Positions 28,150 to 39,213 are shown, counted from the first letter of the stretch. The stretch is 64,000 nt of DNA from Crateriforma spongiae (GCF_012290005.1 NZ_JAAXMS010000004.1:434001-498000), one strand, 5' to 3'. Made by a program: numbers and translations. The notes: a model not told the origin generated them from the sequence alone.

Positions 28150-31100
28150 TCATTCGGCAAAGACGTCTTCGGTGGCGGTCACGATGTTCGACCACCCGCT
28201 TTCTTTGCCCGATGCGATTCGTTTCATGCGAAGCGAAACTGACTTGGCACCGTCGACATCGACTGACAACATGCCTCGCAGATCGGTTTGCAGTTCACCG
28301 GACAGATTCGATGCGTCTTCCCCGTACTGAACGACATAGGTCGCATCATCCGGCTGGGCGGAGTATCCAACGACCAGCCGCCCGTCATGAACGAAAGCGT
28401 GCCAGATGACTGGCGGCAAGATTGTGCCGTCGGTGGTCACATCGATCGGTTGCGACGTCTCACTGTCGCCTTTCGTGTTGGACGCAATCACACGGACTTG
28501 ATAGTCGACGCCGCTTGTCAGTCCGCTCAGATCGACGTAGGGATCGATTGTCCGTTTGCTGTCGGTGGTCGTTCCGTCGGGACCAATGCAGCGAACAAAC
28601 CACTCGTCGGCTGACGCGGGCCGGTCAAAGAAAACGCGAATGGAATCATCGATTGCGATCGCCTTTGCCCCGGTCGGCTTGGGCGGTACGGCAAACCGCT
28701 GGACCGTTTCGTAGCGTGTGAATCCGTTGGGTGTCACCAAGCGAGCGACCAAGTCAAACGCGTCGACCGGGATGGTTTGCCACTGGATGGTTCCCGTCCA
28801 CGGTGCATCTCCGGGCTGTAGCGTTGGCAAATCGATCGACTCGGTCAGCAGCGTGTTGCCATCGGAATCGCGAAACTGCCACACCAGGTCATAGTCTCGC
28901 ATGGTGAAACAGGGATAGTCATCGCGACCGCGAATCGGAATCGTCACCGACGCACGGTTTCGATTGGGATCGATTGCGTCGATTTGAATGTCCAGAACGG
29001 GGCTGTTTTCCGCTTGGCACTGCGTGAACAGTCGTCGTTTCTGTCGCCAAACATTGACCAAGCCCCACGCACGATTTTCGTCTTCCAGGGTTTGTGCATA
29101 CCCGCTGCGGTAATCGTTGTAGGTCCACAGTGATGCACCGATGACAAATGGAAAATTGCCGCGGATGCACGCGTTCCACTGATCCAGTTCGGGCAGAAAA
29201 CCGTCCAAGCTGGCTTCGGTGAATTTGCCCAAGCCAAATTCGGAAAAGAAGATCGGCTTGTTCGGCCATTTCCGATGCAGGGCTTCGATCATCGTCGTCG
29301 GCCGCTGCATGTAACAGTTCTGCAGCATCACATCGGATTCGCCAAGCGGATCGGTTTCCGGGGTTTCGTGATCGCGATAGCCCGTGTTGCTGACACAACT
29401 GACCAAGCGGTGCGGGTCCAGTTCGCGTCGCACGTAGTCGATCATCTTGGCGACGTACGTGTAGTGGTTGCTCAGTTCATTGCCGACGCTCCATCCGATG
29501 ATGGACGGATGGTTCACGTCACGCTCGATCATCTCCCGCAACCATTGACGCGTCAGCGGATAATCGGGCGGTGTGAATTCCGGATTGGTTAGTTCGCGAA
29601 CGTTGACCTCTTCGAACAACAGGATGCCGTTTTCATCGCACAGTTCGATCAGCCGCTTGTTTTGTGTGCCGTGCATGATCCGCATGAAGTTCGCGTTGGC
29701 GTTCTTCATCAGCCGAACGTCGTGTTGCAGCACATGCTCGGGTTCTGAACTGCCCCAGTAACGATGGTCGCTGACGCGGTTGTATCCCGCCAAGCGGACC
29801 TTTTCGCCGTTCAGCCACAAGCCCTCGGGTTTGATCTGAACTTTACGAATGCCAAATCGATCGCTGCGTGAATGTTGTGGCGAACCTTTTTCGCGAAGCG
29901 TTGTTTTGGCGCGATACAGGTGAGGGCGGTCGAAATGCCAAAGGTGCACGTCGGCGGGCTTTAAGTCGAAGTCGATCGAAACTTCACGATCGTTCATCGC
30001 TGGCACCGTGACGGTGGCCGCGGCGGAACCCAGCAACCGATCACCGTCGTAGAAATCCGTTCGCAAATCGACGGTGCGTTGTCGCGTGCTGTCGTTGGTC
30101 GCGCGGACTCTTGTTTGGATTGCCGCAGTCCCAGCGTCCAAATCGGGTTCCGCATGAACGTACTGGTAAGACACACGGACGTCGCTGGTCTGAACCAACG
30201 ACACGTCGCGGATGATGCCGCCCCAATTCCAGGTGGCACCGACCAAGAAGTCATTGTCGGCCTGGACCGCAAGCACATTTGTGCCGTCGAAATTCAATTG
30301 GTCCGTGACATCAAACTCGAACGGGGTCAGCCCACCTTGATGACGTCCAATGTAGCGACCGTTCAAGAAGACGCGAGCCACGTGATAGACGGCTTCGAAA
30401 CGCAAGCGGATGCGTCGACTCTCATCTCTTTGCCATGTTTCGGGCAAGGTGAACGATCGTCGATACCAACCTTTTCCGTTGTAATTGCTGTACTTGTTCC
30501 GCATCCCCCAGTGACCCGGCACCGGGATCGCATCCCATTCGGAATCATCCAATTCGGGCGACGGTGCGTTGCGGGTATCGGCACGTGACGCCATCCACTG
30601 TGCATCGGAAACGGGACGCAACATCACTGCGTCAGCGGCAACACCACCGGGCGTGATGGCGGACATTTCAAGGAAATGATCGCCGCCGGGATGCAATCGA
30701 TAGACGCCCAGGCTGACCCATTGTCCGCATCGAACACGCTGGCTGATGTGTTGTGTGTCGGTTCCGTCGGCGTGAGCAATCCGCACTCGCGTGGTCAAGT
30801 GATGACCAAAGGGATAGTAGACGAAGTGTTCGAACAGCCCGGCCGTTGGTGGCGTGGTGTCGAATCGTACGGCCGGCAATGATTTTCCGGGAATGAAGTC
30901 TTCGTCGGTATAGAACCGTGTCCGATAGTCATCGCCCCAATGTTTCGTGTCACGATCGCCTTCGGTTTTGCGGCCCCACTTTCCAATGACCTCGACGCGA
31001 TCGTTGTTGGCATTGTCGATCACCATGTCATCGGGACCGGCCTGAATGCGACGCGGATCAGAACCTTCGCCGAAGAACGTTTTGAATTTCCACTCGCCGC

Positions 31101-31230
31101 CAAGCGAGACGACTTGTTCGCCTTCGCCGGATGGCTGTTGGGCAAAAGCCAGCGGAGTCGAAAGAATCCAAGCAACAACGAAACAGATTCGAACCATGTT
31201 GAAGCGCGACAGATCAATGGGGCGGGACAT
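28150..31230 (-). CDS. GH2 family glycosidase with inserted golvesin-like domain
   Basis: 1026 residues. A signal segment [18 protein letters not shown] follows residue 12; ATG 31197 is an alternative start. The GH2 sugar-binding domain starts at [14 protein letters not shown] (residue 40) and is then interrupted. Residues about 66-208 look like a golvesin-type domain ([58 protein letters not shown]). GH2 resumes at [20 protein letters not shown]. The TIM barrel has acid/base Glu585 in [10 protein letters not shown] and nucleophile Glu664 in FFSEFGLG. The C-terminus is fibronectin-III-like. Probably a secreted beta-galactosidase or related exo-enzyme. Confidence 0.9.
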   Translation of the reverse strand: MSRPIDLSRFNMVRICFVVAWILSTPLAFAQQPSGEGEQVVSLGGEWKFKTFFGEGSDPRRIQAGPDDMVIDNANNDRVEVIGKWGRKTEGDRDTKHWGDDYRTRFYTDEDFIPGKSLPAVRFDTTPPTAGLFEHFVYYPFGHHLTTRVRIAHADGTDTQHISQRVRCGQWVSLGVYRLHPGGDHFLEMSAITPGGVAADAVMLRPVSDAQWMASRADTRNAPSPELDDSEWDAIPVPGHWGMRNKYSNYNGKGWYRRSFTLPETWQRDESRRIRLRFEAVYHVARVFLNGRYIGRHQGGLTPFEFDVTDQLNFDGTNVLAVQADNDFLVGATWNWGGIIRDVSLVQTSDVRVSYQYVHAEPDLDAGTAAIQTRVRATNDSTRQRTVDLRTDFYDGDRLLGSAAATVTVPAMNDREVSIDFDLKPADVHLWHFDRPHLYRAKTTLREKGSPQHSRSDRFGIRKVQIKPEGLWLNGEKVRLAGYNRVSDHRYWGSSEPEHVLQHDVRLMKNANANFMRIMHGTQNKRLIELCDENGILLFEEVNVRELTNPEFTPPDYPLTRQWLREMIERDVNHPSIIGWSVGNELSNHYTYVAKMIDYVRRELDPHRLVSCVSNTGYRDHETPETDPLGESDVMLQNCYMQRPTTMIEALHRKWPNKPIFFSEFGLGKFTEASLDGFLPELDQWNACIRGNFPFVIGASLWTYNDYRSGYAQTLEDENRAWGLVNVWRQKRRLFTQCQAENSPVLDIQIDAIDPNRNRASVTIPIRGRDDYPCFTMRDYDLVWQFRDSDGNTLLTESIDLPTLQPGDAPWTGTIQWQTIPVDAFDLVARLVTPNGFTRYETVQRFAVPPKPTGAKAIAIDDSIRVFFDRPASADEWFVRCIGPDGTTTDSKRTIDPYVDLSGLTSGVDYQVRVIASNTKGDSETSQPIDVTTDGTILPPVIWHAFVHDGRLVVGYSAQPDDATYVVQYGEDASNLSGELQTDLRGMLSVDVDGAKSVSLRMKRIASGKESGWSNIVTATEDVFAE

Positions 31231-31305
31231 CGGTGGGAATTGATTGAGGTGGGAAGACTGGAGTCAGTCGGCTGAAGTCAAGTTGGCGGTCAATCAAACA
31301 GTCGG

Positions 31306-33585
31306 TCACTCGAACACGCGGACGCGAAACACGCTGACGGGAATGCCGTTGTCGGTTCCGCTGACTTCGATCTTCAGCCCGCGGGTTTGCGTCGCGGGAA
31401 ACGTCAGCTCGCAACGTGTTTGGTGGTTGTCGTAACGCTCGGCCAAGCAACGCCCCGAGTCATCCATCACACGAATGTTCGCTGCACAAAACGGCATGCG
31501 TGATTCGGGATGTCCCATCAGCACCGTTTCCATCGGGTGATCCAGATCGGTGTCCAGCGCAACGACAACGCGCCGAATCGTGACCGGGTGATCCCAGGTC
31601 AAATTCAAACTCGGCGATGAATCATCCGGCGATGCCACCCAAGCGTTGATGCCCGACGTGGGACGTTCGGGCCCGGTGATGACATTGCCGGGGCCGAACC
31701 CGGACAGCGGCGGTGTGATCTGCATGGCCAGATTCTTGCCGGCGGGCCTTCGCTGCGGCAGCCAAAATTCAAAGCGTTCGACGCCGATGTCGTCCGGCGG
31801 ATCTTGGACCGCCGAATTGCTGACTTTGCGTTCCAGCGTGTGGTGTACCGACAACACACCGGTCATCCGACGATCGCTGAGTGACACGGCGACATTGGGA
31901 TTGGCCATCAAGCAGACAAACAGATAACGCTGCGAAGCGATCGTGATGTCAAAGTCGACTTCCACCGATTGGCGTCCAGCGTCCACCGGCAAGATGCGAC
32001 TTGCCAGGACTTCGTCGGGCGTGAAGGAGTCTTCACGAGTGCAGCCGCGTAGTTCAAAGTGAATCTTGGTGGCTGTCTTCGCATCCACATGGAACTGGAA
32101 TCGCGGAAGCTTGCCGGGCACGATCGGCAACAGCATCCCGATGGGACTTTCCATTGGGATCGAGTCGTCGCCTGCGGGCAAACTTTGCAATTGCAGTTCA
32201 CTGCTGGCCGACACCGTCGCCTTGGTGGCCAAGTCGTCTTCATCGTCAATCTGGACGTGTGGAATGTGTTGACCGGTCCGCAGCAGTTCCTTCTGCAGCC
32301 CCCGCATCCGATCGCCATCCAGCAAATCCCTGGGAACCAAGTTGTCTCGATGGCAGATCGCCGCCGCCATACCGACGGCTTGGGCGTTGTGAGCACAGGT
32401 GGCCATGACGCGAGTCGATCCGAAAGCCAAGTGGCTGGCACTGATGATCCGGCCGGCCAGGAACAAGTTGCGAATGTTGCGGCTGTACATCGCACGGAAA
32501 GGAATCGGATAGACGCCTTTGCTGTGCCACTGATTGCAGCCCGGCAGGTCGCTGTAGACGCCATCGGACGGGTGCAGATCGACGGCCCAGCCGCCAAAAC
32601 TGACCGCGTCGTCACATCGTCGTTGTTCGATGACGTCTTGCTGGATCATCATCGTGTCGCCTTCGAAACGACGACTTTCGCGTTTGCCGGGGATCTGTCC
32701 AACCCATTCCAGCGTCAACGTTTCGGCCTCGGGGAATTTGCCCGAGTTCTTCATGTAGTCCCAGACGCCGTAAACGATCTTCCACAATTCCCATTTGATC
32801 GTTTCGGTTTCGTGGACGGTATCCAGGCGTCCGCCGTACTCGATCCACCACAGCCGACAACCGTCTTGGCCGACCGCAAAGTTTCGCCAACGCGGGATGG
32901 CCGTGATGTCTTTGATCGCAAAGCTGGGCGGTACGAATCGAACCGGTCGTCCTGTGTCTTTGGTGTAGAAGTAAATCGAATGGCCCAGCAGTTGGCCGTA
33001 ACTTTCGTCCGGCGCGAACTGTTCACCAAACTCTTCTTTCGTTTCCGCTCCCATGCGGAACGCGGCACCCGACATGAATCCGACGATGCCGTCACCCGAC
33101 GCGTCACAGAACAACCGCGACGACACTTCGTACATCGTGCTGTTTTGGCTACAGAACGCTCGCACTGACTGAATCGTGTCGGGATCGCTCTTGGTGACAT
33201 CGAACGCGGCCGTGTTCAACAGCAACGTGATGTTGGGTTCTTCGACGACCTTTTCCAACAGAATCGTGTCCAAGATCAACGGGTTTCCGTCCCTGTTGCG
33301 ATACGTGTTTTCGACAAAGATCTCGTCGATCACACCGCCTTCGCGGGCCCAGCGGTTGTTGTTGCCCATGTGCGACGTCGCGCCCAACGCCCACAAGCGG
33401 ACTTCGCTTGATGCGTTGCCGCCCAGCACCGGTCGGTCCTGGATCAAGACCACTTGGATACCGGCGCGTGCCGCGGTGATGGCGGCGCACACACCGGCCA
33501 ATCCGCCGCCGACAACGACAAGGTCAGTTTGAATTTGCTTAACCAGAGGCGATCTGGTTTCGGCGACGGGGCCATCGGTAATCAT
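31306..33585 (-). CDS. FAD-dependent oxidoreductase
   Basis: 759 residues, no signal peptide. The N-terminal Rossmann motif is VVVGGGLAGVCAAITAARAG, followed by GGNASSEVRLWALGA. A later FAD contact is NLFLAGRIISASHLAFGSTR, the pattern of the FAD-dependent oxidoreductase family that is often found in planctomycete sugar clusters. The C-terminal 270 residues form beta-rich, possibly carbohydrate-binding modules. The start ATG overlaps the stop of the SSS symporter by four bases (ATGA), so translation is coupled. Substrate unknown; oxidation of a sugar or sugar acid imported by the symporter is inferred from context. Confidence 0.85.
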   Translation of the reverse strand: MITDGPVAETRSPLVKQIQTDLVVVGGGLAGVCAAITAARAGIQVVLIQDRPVLGGNASSEVRLWALGATSHMGNNNRWAREGGVIDEIFVENTYRNRDGNPLILDTILLEKVVEEPNITLLLNTAAFDVTKSDPDTIQSVRAFCSQNSTMYEVSSRLFCDASGDGIVGFMSGAAFRMGAETKEEFGEQFAPDESYGQLLGHSIYFYTKDTGRPVRFVPPSFAIKDITAIPRWRNFAVGQDGCRLWWIEYGGRLDTVHETETIKWELWKIVYGVWDYMKNSGKFPEAETLTLEWVGQIPGKRESRRFEGDTMMIQQDVIEQRRCDDAVSFGGWAVDLHPSDGVYSDLPGCNQWHSKGVYPIPFRAMYSRNIRNLFLAGRIISASHLAFGSTRVMATCAHNAQAVGMAAAICHRDNLVPRDLLDGDRMRGLQKELLRTGQHIPHVQIDDEDDLATKATVSASSELQLQSLPAGDDSIPMESPIGMLLPIVPGKLPRFQFHVDAKTATKIHFELRGCTREDSFTPDEVLASRILPVDAGRQSVEVDFDITIASQRYLFVCLMANPNVAVSLSDRRMTGVLSVHHTLERKVSNSAVQDPPDDIGVERFEFWLPQRRPAGKNLAMQITPPLSGFGPGNVITGPERPTSGINAWVASPDDSSPSLNLTWDHPVTIRRVVVALDTDLDHPMETVLMGHPESRMPFCAANIRVMDDSGRCLAERYDNHQTRCELTFPATQTRGLKIEVSGTDNGIPVSVFRVRVFE

Positions 33586-35297
33586 GATGATGTGGAAATC
33601 CGTGAAAGGTGCGTGCGAGATTTGCGATGGGCGGCGTAACCGATTCCGGCAGACAAGACGATCAGTGCGCTGGCAAACCAGCCGATCGTCGCCAAGTTCT
33701 GCGTATTGACGAACAACAACGCGAACATCATCAAGCCACAGACCATCAACGCGCCCGACACGATGAAGGCGGGTGTGGGATCAAACGTCTTTTGAACGGC
33801 TTGGGGGTCGGTGTTTGCGTCGAGAGAAACGAGGGACGATTGGTGAACTCGTGACCAACCGTCCGACGTGCCCTTGGACAGCATCTGCACGACGGTCAAA
33901 ACCGTGACGGGCAAGATCACGCCCACGACCACGTCGGGGTACTTGCCATAGGCGGCAAAAACTTCAGGCCAGCCGAACTTCACTGCCGCACCGGCCAAGA
34001 AACAAACGCCTGCGGTGCACCAAACGGCGGTCTGTGAAATGCGTCGGCTGAACAATCCCCAAATCGTCGGCGCCAGTAGCGGACCGACCATCAAACTTGT
34101 GATTGTCACGATCACGTCTTCGGCACCGCCCATTGCGGGAACGGCAATCGCCAACGCAATCAGGATCGCTCCCAGAACGAAGCTCATCCCGCGGCCGACA
34201 CGCAACAAGTGCGGCTGATCGGATTGCGGACGCACACGTTTGTAGATGTCTTCGGTCAATACGCCGGCGAAGACGTTCAATTGCGAACTGACCATGCTGG
34301 CCGTCGCCGAAAACATGGCCGCGATCATCAAGCCCAACATGCCGATCGGCAAAACATGCTGGCACGACAACACGTACGCTTGTTCGGGATCCGCATCGGG
34401 ATTGATCACGCGATAAGCCAGCGGCGGCAACAGCCACAACATCGGGCTGACCAAGTACAGAATGCCGAACAGGTATGCACTCTTTTTCGCATCACCCGCA
34501 CTCGGCACGCACAAGAACCGTTGCACGAACGCCCATTCGGCACCGACCATGAAGAAGTGGATCGCCACCCATCCGGCCAGGAAGAACCACGTGTAATCGC
34601 CCGAAACAGGATTGAAAAATCCCGGCGGTGCGCGATCGATCAGCGAGCTGATTCCGCCCGCGTCCGCCACGATCAGCGGGATCATGAACAGCACGGCCAA
34701 GTTCAACACGATGAACTGTAAGACGTCGGTCATCAGGACGGCCCACAACCCACCGACCATCGTGTACAGAACGACGATGCCACCGAACACCAGGATCGCC
34801 CAAGTGATCGACAGGTTGCCGGTCGCCGGATCACGCAGCGGGTTGCCTTCGGCCAGCGGCATCAGCGCGACCAACAATACCGACAACGAATACAACGCCA
34901 CCGCCACACCGACCATGCGATAGATCATCATCGACCAGGTGTAAAAATGTAGCGGGCCGACGCCGTAACGTTTTTCGATAAACTCCGCCGGTGTGCGAAT
35001 CCCGATCCGCTGCCAGTGACCGGCGACGAAGTATCCGACCAGCACCGCGGCGACGCCGTAACAAAGGTTGATCATCACCGCGACGATCCCAAGCCGATAC
35101 GCGATGCCACCCCAGACGACGAACGTCCCGGCGGAAAACATCGTCATGAAAGCGCTCAACCCCGACGCCCACCACGGCGATTGACCGCCTGCGGAAAACA
35201 GGTCACCGGTGTTCTTCACCTTCGCGCTCAACCCAACCCCCACGGCAAAGATGCCAAGCAGGTAGGTCAGCAGCACCAGATAATCGGTCAGTGTCAT
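33582..35297 (-). CDS. Sodium:solute symporter (SSS family)
   Basis: 571 residues from ATG 35297 (MTLTDYLVLLTYLLGIFAVG). About 13 membrane helices are visible, with the family pattern LFSAGGQSPWWASGLSAFMT near the first helices and MIAAMFSATASMVSSQLNVF in helix 8, the sodium-site region. The family imports sugars, amino acids or vitamins with sodium; sugar uptake is the best guess here. It is first in a five-gene minus-strand set with FAD oxidoreductase, GH2, GH43-like and GH16, and is divergent from the XylR-like regulator, which probably controls it. Confidence 0.92.
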   Translation of the reverse strand: MTLTDYLVLLTYLLGIFAVGVGLSAKVKNTGDLFSAGGQSPWWASGLSAFMTMFSAGTFVVWGGIAYRLGIVAVMINLCYGVAAVLVGYFVAGHWQRIGIRTPAEFIEKRYGVGPLHFYTWSMMIYRMVGVAVALYSLSVLLVALMPLAEGNPLRDPATGNLSITWAILVFGGIVVLYTMVGGLWAVLMTDVLQFIVLNLAVLFMIPLIVADAGGISSLIDRAPPGFFNPVSGDYTWFFLAGWVAIHFFMVGAEWAFVQRFLCVPSAGDAKKSAYLFGILYLVSPMLWLLPPLAYRVINPDADPEQAYVLSCQHVLPIGMLGLMIAAMFSATASMVSSQLNVFAGVLTEDIYKRVRPQSDQPHLLRVGRGMSFVLGAILIALAIAVPAMGGAEDVIVTITSLMVGPLLAPTIWGLFSRRISQTAVWCTAGVCFLAGAAVKFGWPEVFAAYGKYPDVVVGVILPVTVLTVVQMLSKGTSDGWSRVHQSSLVSLDANTDPQAVQKTFDPTPAFIVSGALMVCGLMMFALLFVNTQNLATIGWFASALIVLSAGIGYAAHRKSRTHLSRISTSS

Positions 35298-35529
35298 GGC
35301 GGGGATGGATCCGCTGGCGTGGCCCCGATCGGCGTGCCGCAGCACGCTGGTGATTGCGCGTCTGGACGGCTCGGGTCAACCGGTGGGCGGCAACGGGGCG
35401 GGGTGGTGGAGGCGGGAAGAATAGAAATCGTGACTGATATTGTTCCCGACGTGGTATCAAAGTCCAGGAAAAGAAAGCGCAAGAAAACTTAGAATTTGCG
35501 TCAGGTGATGTGGTAGTCTGGGCGGGGTA
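35298..35529. promoter_or_regulatory. Divergent promoter region of symporter operon and XylR-like regulator
   Basis: 232 bases between divergent starts, expected to hold promoters for the SSS-FAD-GH2-GH43-GH16 genes and for the regulator. An A/T-richer stretch lies at about 35425-35515. GGCGGGG lies just before the regulator start. No clear palindromic operator was found by eye; AraC-type sites are often direct repeats and hard to see. Confidence 0.5.
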
Positions 35530-36720
35530 ATGTTCCGCGTCGCTTCGCCGGCCGACACGATGCCCAAGACGAAACAAGAGAAACAGATTGCCGTGCTGGT
35601 CGATACCGCGACGGGTTGGGGCCGACGCATGGTTCGGGGCATCATCCGGTACGCTCACCAGCGTTCACACTGGCATCTTTGGATCGAAGCCCGTGGCCAA
35701 GATGAAACGCTGCACCTGCCGCCCGGTTGGTCCGGCGACGGCATTCTGGCACGCGTCGCAACGACGAAACTGGCCAGAGAACTGCAAGCCGCCAAAGTGC
35801 CGATCGTCAACGTTTCATCCATCCAGCTGGGCAGCGTCGACTTGCCGCGGGTGACCAACGACGTGGTCGGATCCGCCGAATTGGCGGTGACCCATTTCGT
35901 CGATCGAGGCCTCAAGCACTTCGGTTACTGTGGCCCGCACCGGATAGCGTGGGTTGGTCTGCACTGCGACACGTTCGTCGACAGCGTGCAGCGATCGGGC
36001 AACGATTGTCTGGTTTATCGGCCCAAGCGTGGGACGGGTACCAGTTGGGAAGCCAGGCGATCCGACATGTCGCGGTGGGTCCGGGCATTGCCAAAACCCA
36101 TCGGGATACTGACTTGGGCCAACCGCATCGGACGCGAATTGATTGAGGTGTGCCGAGAATCGGGGATCTTGGTGCCCGAACAAGTCGCCGTTCTGGCCGG
36201 TGACGACGATGACTTGCTTTGCGAAACGTGCAGCCCGCCGCTGTCGGGGATCCAGGTGGATTCGGAACAGATCGGTTATCGCGCCGCTGAGGTTCTGGAT
36301 CGAATGATTGACGGTCGCAAGCCGCCCAAGCGTGCGTTGCGGGTCCCGCCGCTGGGCATCCACGCACGACGATCGACGGAAGTGTTGGCGATCGATCAAC
36401 CCGACTTGGCGTTGGCCGTTCGCTTCATCCGCGATCACGCTTCCGAACCGATCACCGTTGCGGATATTTTGCAAGCGGTTCCGATGTCGCGGCGTGAATT
36501 GGAACGCGAGTTTCAACGCGTGCTTGCACGCTCGCCGGCCGCAGAGATTCGTCGCGTGCATCTGGAGCGGGCCAAGGCGTTGTTGGTCGATACAGACCGC
36601 ACCATCCCCGAGATCGCCGATCGTGCCGGCTTCGGTTCACCCGAATACCTGTCCCAAGTCTTCCGACGCGAATTCGGCATCACGCCACTTAAATACCGAA
36701 TGCAGATCCGCGGCGGCTAG
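35530..36720 (+). CDS. XylR-like AraC family transcriptional regulator
   Basis: 396 residues from ATG 35530; ATG 35560 is a possible alternative. Residues about 14-275 are a LacI/periplasmic-binding-protein-like ligand domain (QIAVLVDTATGWGRRMVRGI, VAVLAGDDDDLLCETCSPPL). The C-terminal 110 residues are an AraC double helix-turn-helix (ITVADILQAVPMSRRELERE and IPEIADRAGFGSPEYLSQVF). In E. coli XylR this layout activates sugar genes when the sugar binds. It is divergent from the symporter operon, the likely target. The bound sugar is unknown. Confidence 0.92.
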   Translation: MFRVASPADTMPKTKQEKQIAVLVDTATGWGRRMVRGIIRYAHQRSHWHLWIEARGQDETLHLPPGWSGDGILARVATTKLARELQAAKVPIVNVSSIQLGSVDLPRVTNDVVGSAELAVTHFVDRGLKHFGYCGPHRIAWVGLHCDTFVDSVQRSGNDCLVYRPKRGTGTSWEARRSDMSRWVRALPKPIGILTWANRIGRELIEVCRESGILVPEQVAVLAGDDDDLLCETCSPPLSGIQVDSEQIGYRAAEVLDRMIDGRKPPKRALRVPPLGIHARRSTEVLAIDQPDLALAVRFIRDHASEPITVADILQAVPMSRRELEREFQRVLARSPAAEIRRVHLERAKALLVDTDRTIPEIADRAGFGSPEYLSQVFRREFGITPLKYRMQIRGG

Positions 36721-36728
36721 CAATCCTC

Positions 36729-36914
36729 TATTAAGGGGACGGGGGGAGTTTTGGGATCGTTGGGTGCGGGACGCTACTTTCGCGGAGCGAAAGGCGACGA
36801 TGGACGTCCATTAAGGGGACGGGGGGAATTTTGGGACGTCCAATAAGGGGACGGGGGAAATTTTGGGATCGTTGGGTGCGGGACGCTACTTTCGCGGAGC
36901 GAAAGACGACGATG
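36729..36914. repeat. Interspersed repeat units TTAAGGGGACGGGGGG
   Basis: A unit starting TTAAGGGGACGGGGGGAGTT and ending in a CGCTACTTTCGCGGAGCGAAA hairpin runs 36730-36808. A shortened copy is at 36810-36835 and a third, with a few changes, at 36841-36914. The CTACTTTCGC part recurs near 38081-38108 in the next intergenic gap. They fill a 332-base gap that has no gene. They look like dispersed REP-like non-coding units; no transposase is adjacent. Confidence 0.8.
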
Positions 36915-37052
36915 AGGCCATCGGCAATGACAGATTGGGGGTTCAGCCTTGCAGGCACGTCAAGTATGGATGCCGCAACGTCCGGCAACGTCGTATGATT
37001 CGTTTCGAAATCGTGTCCTTCCGATAGCGATGCCAGTCGCCTCTGCTACCTC

Positions 37053-38024
37053 TCAATGTTCGTTGTCGGGCCACTGCAATTCAAAACGTTCCAGATAAGG
37101 CAATTGATTGCCCTGGTGTTTTCCAATTTCGATTCCCCAGCTGATTCTCTCGGCCTTCAGGCTGCCAGTGAATGCATCGGGACGATACGAGCCTGCGGCA
37201 CGAGGACCATCGATGACGTTGTGAGTTTTGGCGAAATGGACTCCGTCTTCGGAATGCTGAACCGAGTTTCTCAGATCTTCGGGACCCGTCACACCAATCA
37301 TCGCCGCAACACCCTTGCCTTGCGGCCAGTTTAGAATTGCATGATTACCTTGAATGACCGGATTCGACTCATGCTTCTGGTAGGGACCTTGAGGCGACCG
37401 AGCGACTGCCAATCCCATTTTTGTCTCGTGAGGTGATTTCCCGAATTGGCGACCCTTGTAATAGAGGAAGATTTTTCCGTTTCGGATCATCGCGCAGGAA
37501 TCGTCAATCAACAGGCTGTCAAAGTCGTCTTTATTATCGCTGTTGCGTAGAATCGGATTGTTGCCCAGTTTCTGCCAAGGTCCATCGGGCGAATCGGCAA
37601 CGGCCAAGCCAATTTTCGAATCGGGCATTCCTTGCTGAAACGGATGCGAGGTGCCCGTGTAGAACAGCCAATAGCGATCTTCGGCGATTAGGATTCCAGG
37701 TGTGAACACACTGCCATAGTCCCAGGCTCCCGCTTCTCCTTTGCCGATCGCTTGTCCTTGCTCCGTCCAATCGATTCCATCGGATGAGGTCGCATACCAG
37801 ACCGTTGCGTTATAGCCCGATTTGATCGGGCCTTTGGAGTACCAAATGTAGTAGCGTTCATTCACTCGGATGATGTCGCTAGGGTCGCGGCGACAAACGC
37901 CCTCCTGCATGCCGATACCCGAAACTGGGGTTCGTTTGACGGTCACTGTAGGGAAATCTTGAGCACTGGCGAGCGAGGTGCAAAAGGCGCACAACAAAAG
38001 TGAAATGAGAGTGATGGGATTCAC
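37053..38024 (-). CDS. Secreted GH117/GH43-like glycosidase
   Basis: 323 residues with a signal peptide (LISLLLCAFCTSLASA). Five-bladed propeller pattern: MQEGVCRRDPSDIIRVNERY followed by YYIWYSK, then AWDYGSVFTPGILIAEDRYW, SDSKIG-type blades, and CAMIRNGKIFLYYKGRQFGK. The CRRDPS start and blade spacing recall GH117 3,6-anhydro-galactosidases, but GH43-type enzymes share the fold, so the specificity is open. It is the last gene after IclR, MaoC and RhaT on the minus strand, 115 bases downstream of rhaT. It may release the sugar that RhaT imports (inference). Confidence 0.75.
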   Translation of the reverse strand: MNPITLISLLLCAFCTSLASAQDFPTVTVKRTPVSGIGMQEGVCRRDPSDIIRVNERYYIWYSKGPIKSGYNATVWYATSSDGIDWTEQGQAIGKGEAGAWDYGSVFTPGILIAEDRYWLFYTGTSHPFQQGMPDSKIGLAVADSPDGPWQKLGNNPILRNSDNKDDFDSLLIDDSCAMIRNGKIFLYYKGRQFGKSPHETKMGLAVARSPQGPYQKHESNPVIQGNHAILNWPQGKGVAAMIGVTGPEDLRNSVQHSEDGVHFAKTHNVIDGPRAAGSYRPDAFTGSLKAERISWGIEIGKHQGNQLPYLERFELQWPDNEH

Positions 38025-38139
38025 TTTGTTTCCTGCAGATCTGAGCGATTCAAGACTGTTGCATTCTTGTCCATGGCGGGCGCTACTTTCGCGGGCGAAA
38101 AGGCGACGGATGACGAAGCGCTGGTTTGCTGTTGATCGA

Positions 38140-39213
38140 TCAGTGTACCGGTGTTTGCTGGCCCAGGTAGTTGCCGTAGGTGATGACGAGCGTCGATGCG
38201 ACGATGATCAGCATCCCGATGTGCAGGATCCGTTTGGAGAGCTTGCCGGCGTTTTCCCATTCACGGAACACCGTGCCGAAAATGTTGCTGAATAAAATCA
38301 GCATCGACATGTGCAGCCCCCAACTGGTGAACCCGTACGTATCGCCCATGTTGGCATGCCCCATGCCATAAAAGAAGAACTGGAAATACCAGAACGTCCC
38401 GCTCAGTAGTGCCATCAAGTAATAGAACGCCAGCTTGCCGCTACCTTGGTCGGGCAAGCGGAACAACTGGGACCCGGTGCGGTTACGGCGAAACAAAAAC
38501 ACGCACCAAACGAAGTTGGTCAAGAACGCGCCGCCGTTGGAGAACGGATAGATTGCGTTCATCTTCATCAAGTCGTTGGCTCCGGCGTCCAACGCGGCTT
38601 TTTCGATCGGCTGGCCGGCGAGCAGCGCGAAGTTGAACACCGCCGACAGCGTTCCCGCGATGATTGCCAACGGAACGCCCGTCTTGAAAGAGAACTGTGA
38701 TGGCACGTCGCCTTGCGATTTTTCACGAAGCGCACCGGCCCAACCACAAAAGAAGATTCCGACCAATGACAAAAGGATGCCCGCCAGAACAATCTGCCCG
38801 GGCAGGGTCGAAAACTTGTCAAAGATCAACCACACGAATCCTTCGTTTGGCGTCCAGATCAGTGGAAAGATCGTGCCCAAGCCAGCCGAGATGCCGATCG
38901 CGATCGCGTAATTCAATGAAAACCCGATGTAGCGAATGCCCAGTCCGAACGTCAGCCCGCCGACGCCATAGAACGCGCCCAGTGTGAACGATTTCAGCAT
39001 CGCGTCGGTGGGGCTGGCCGCCAGCACGTCCATATAATTTGGGATCGTCAGGAAAGCGCCGACGACGGGCAAGATCAGCCAGGCAAAGGTGGCCTGCGAA
39101 ATCCAATAGCTTTCCCACGCCCAAAGCTTGGTCTTTTTTTGTGGGGTGTAACAACTGGACGACGAAAGAGCGCCGATGCTGTGCAGAGCGGCGCCGATGA
39201 CCGGGTCAGCCAT
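38140..39213 (-). CDS. rhaT: L-rhamnose-proton symporter family protein
   Basis: 357 residues with about 10 membrane helices. The sequence matches Rha[21 protein letters not shown] after the first helix, [40 protein letters not shown] and [16 protein letters not shown]. RhaT imports L-rhamnose with protons; relatives may carry other 6-deoxy sugars such as L-fucose, which would suit the fucosidases nearby (inference). Its start overlaps the end of the MaoC gene by eight bases, indicating coupled expression in the IclR-MaoC-RhaT operon. It is the only transporter in this block. Confidence 0.92.
   Translation of the reverse strand: MADPVIGAALHSIGALSSSSCYTPQKKTKLWAWESYWISQATFAWLILPVVGAFLTIPNYMDVLAASPTDAMLKSFTLGAFYGVGGLTFGLGIRYIGFSLNYAIAIGISAGLGTIFPLIWTPNEGFVWLIFDKFSTLPGQIVLAGILLSLVGIFFCGWAGALREKSQGDVPSQFSFKTGVPLAIIAGTLSAVFNFALLAGQPIEKAALDAGANDLMKMNAIYPFSNGGAFLTNFVWCVFLFRRNRTGSQLFRLPDQGSGKLAFYYLMALLSGTFWYFQFFFYGMGHANMGDTYGFTSWGLHMSMLILFSNIFGTVFREWENAGKLSKRILHIGMLIIVASTLVITYGNYLGQQTPVH

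Noticed and set aside
32059-33168. 369-residue plus-strand open frame antisense to the FAD oxidoreductase
   Set aside because: Same type of shadow; the minus-strand gene has a Rossmann motif and translational coupling.
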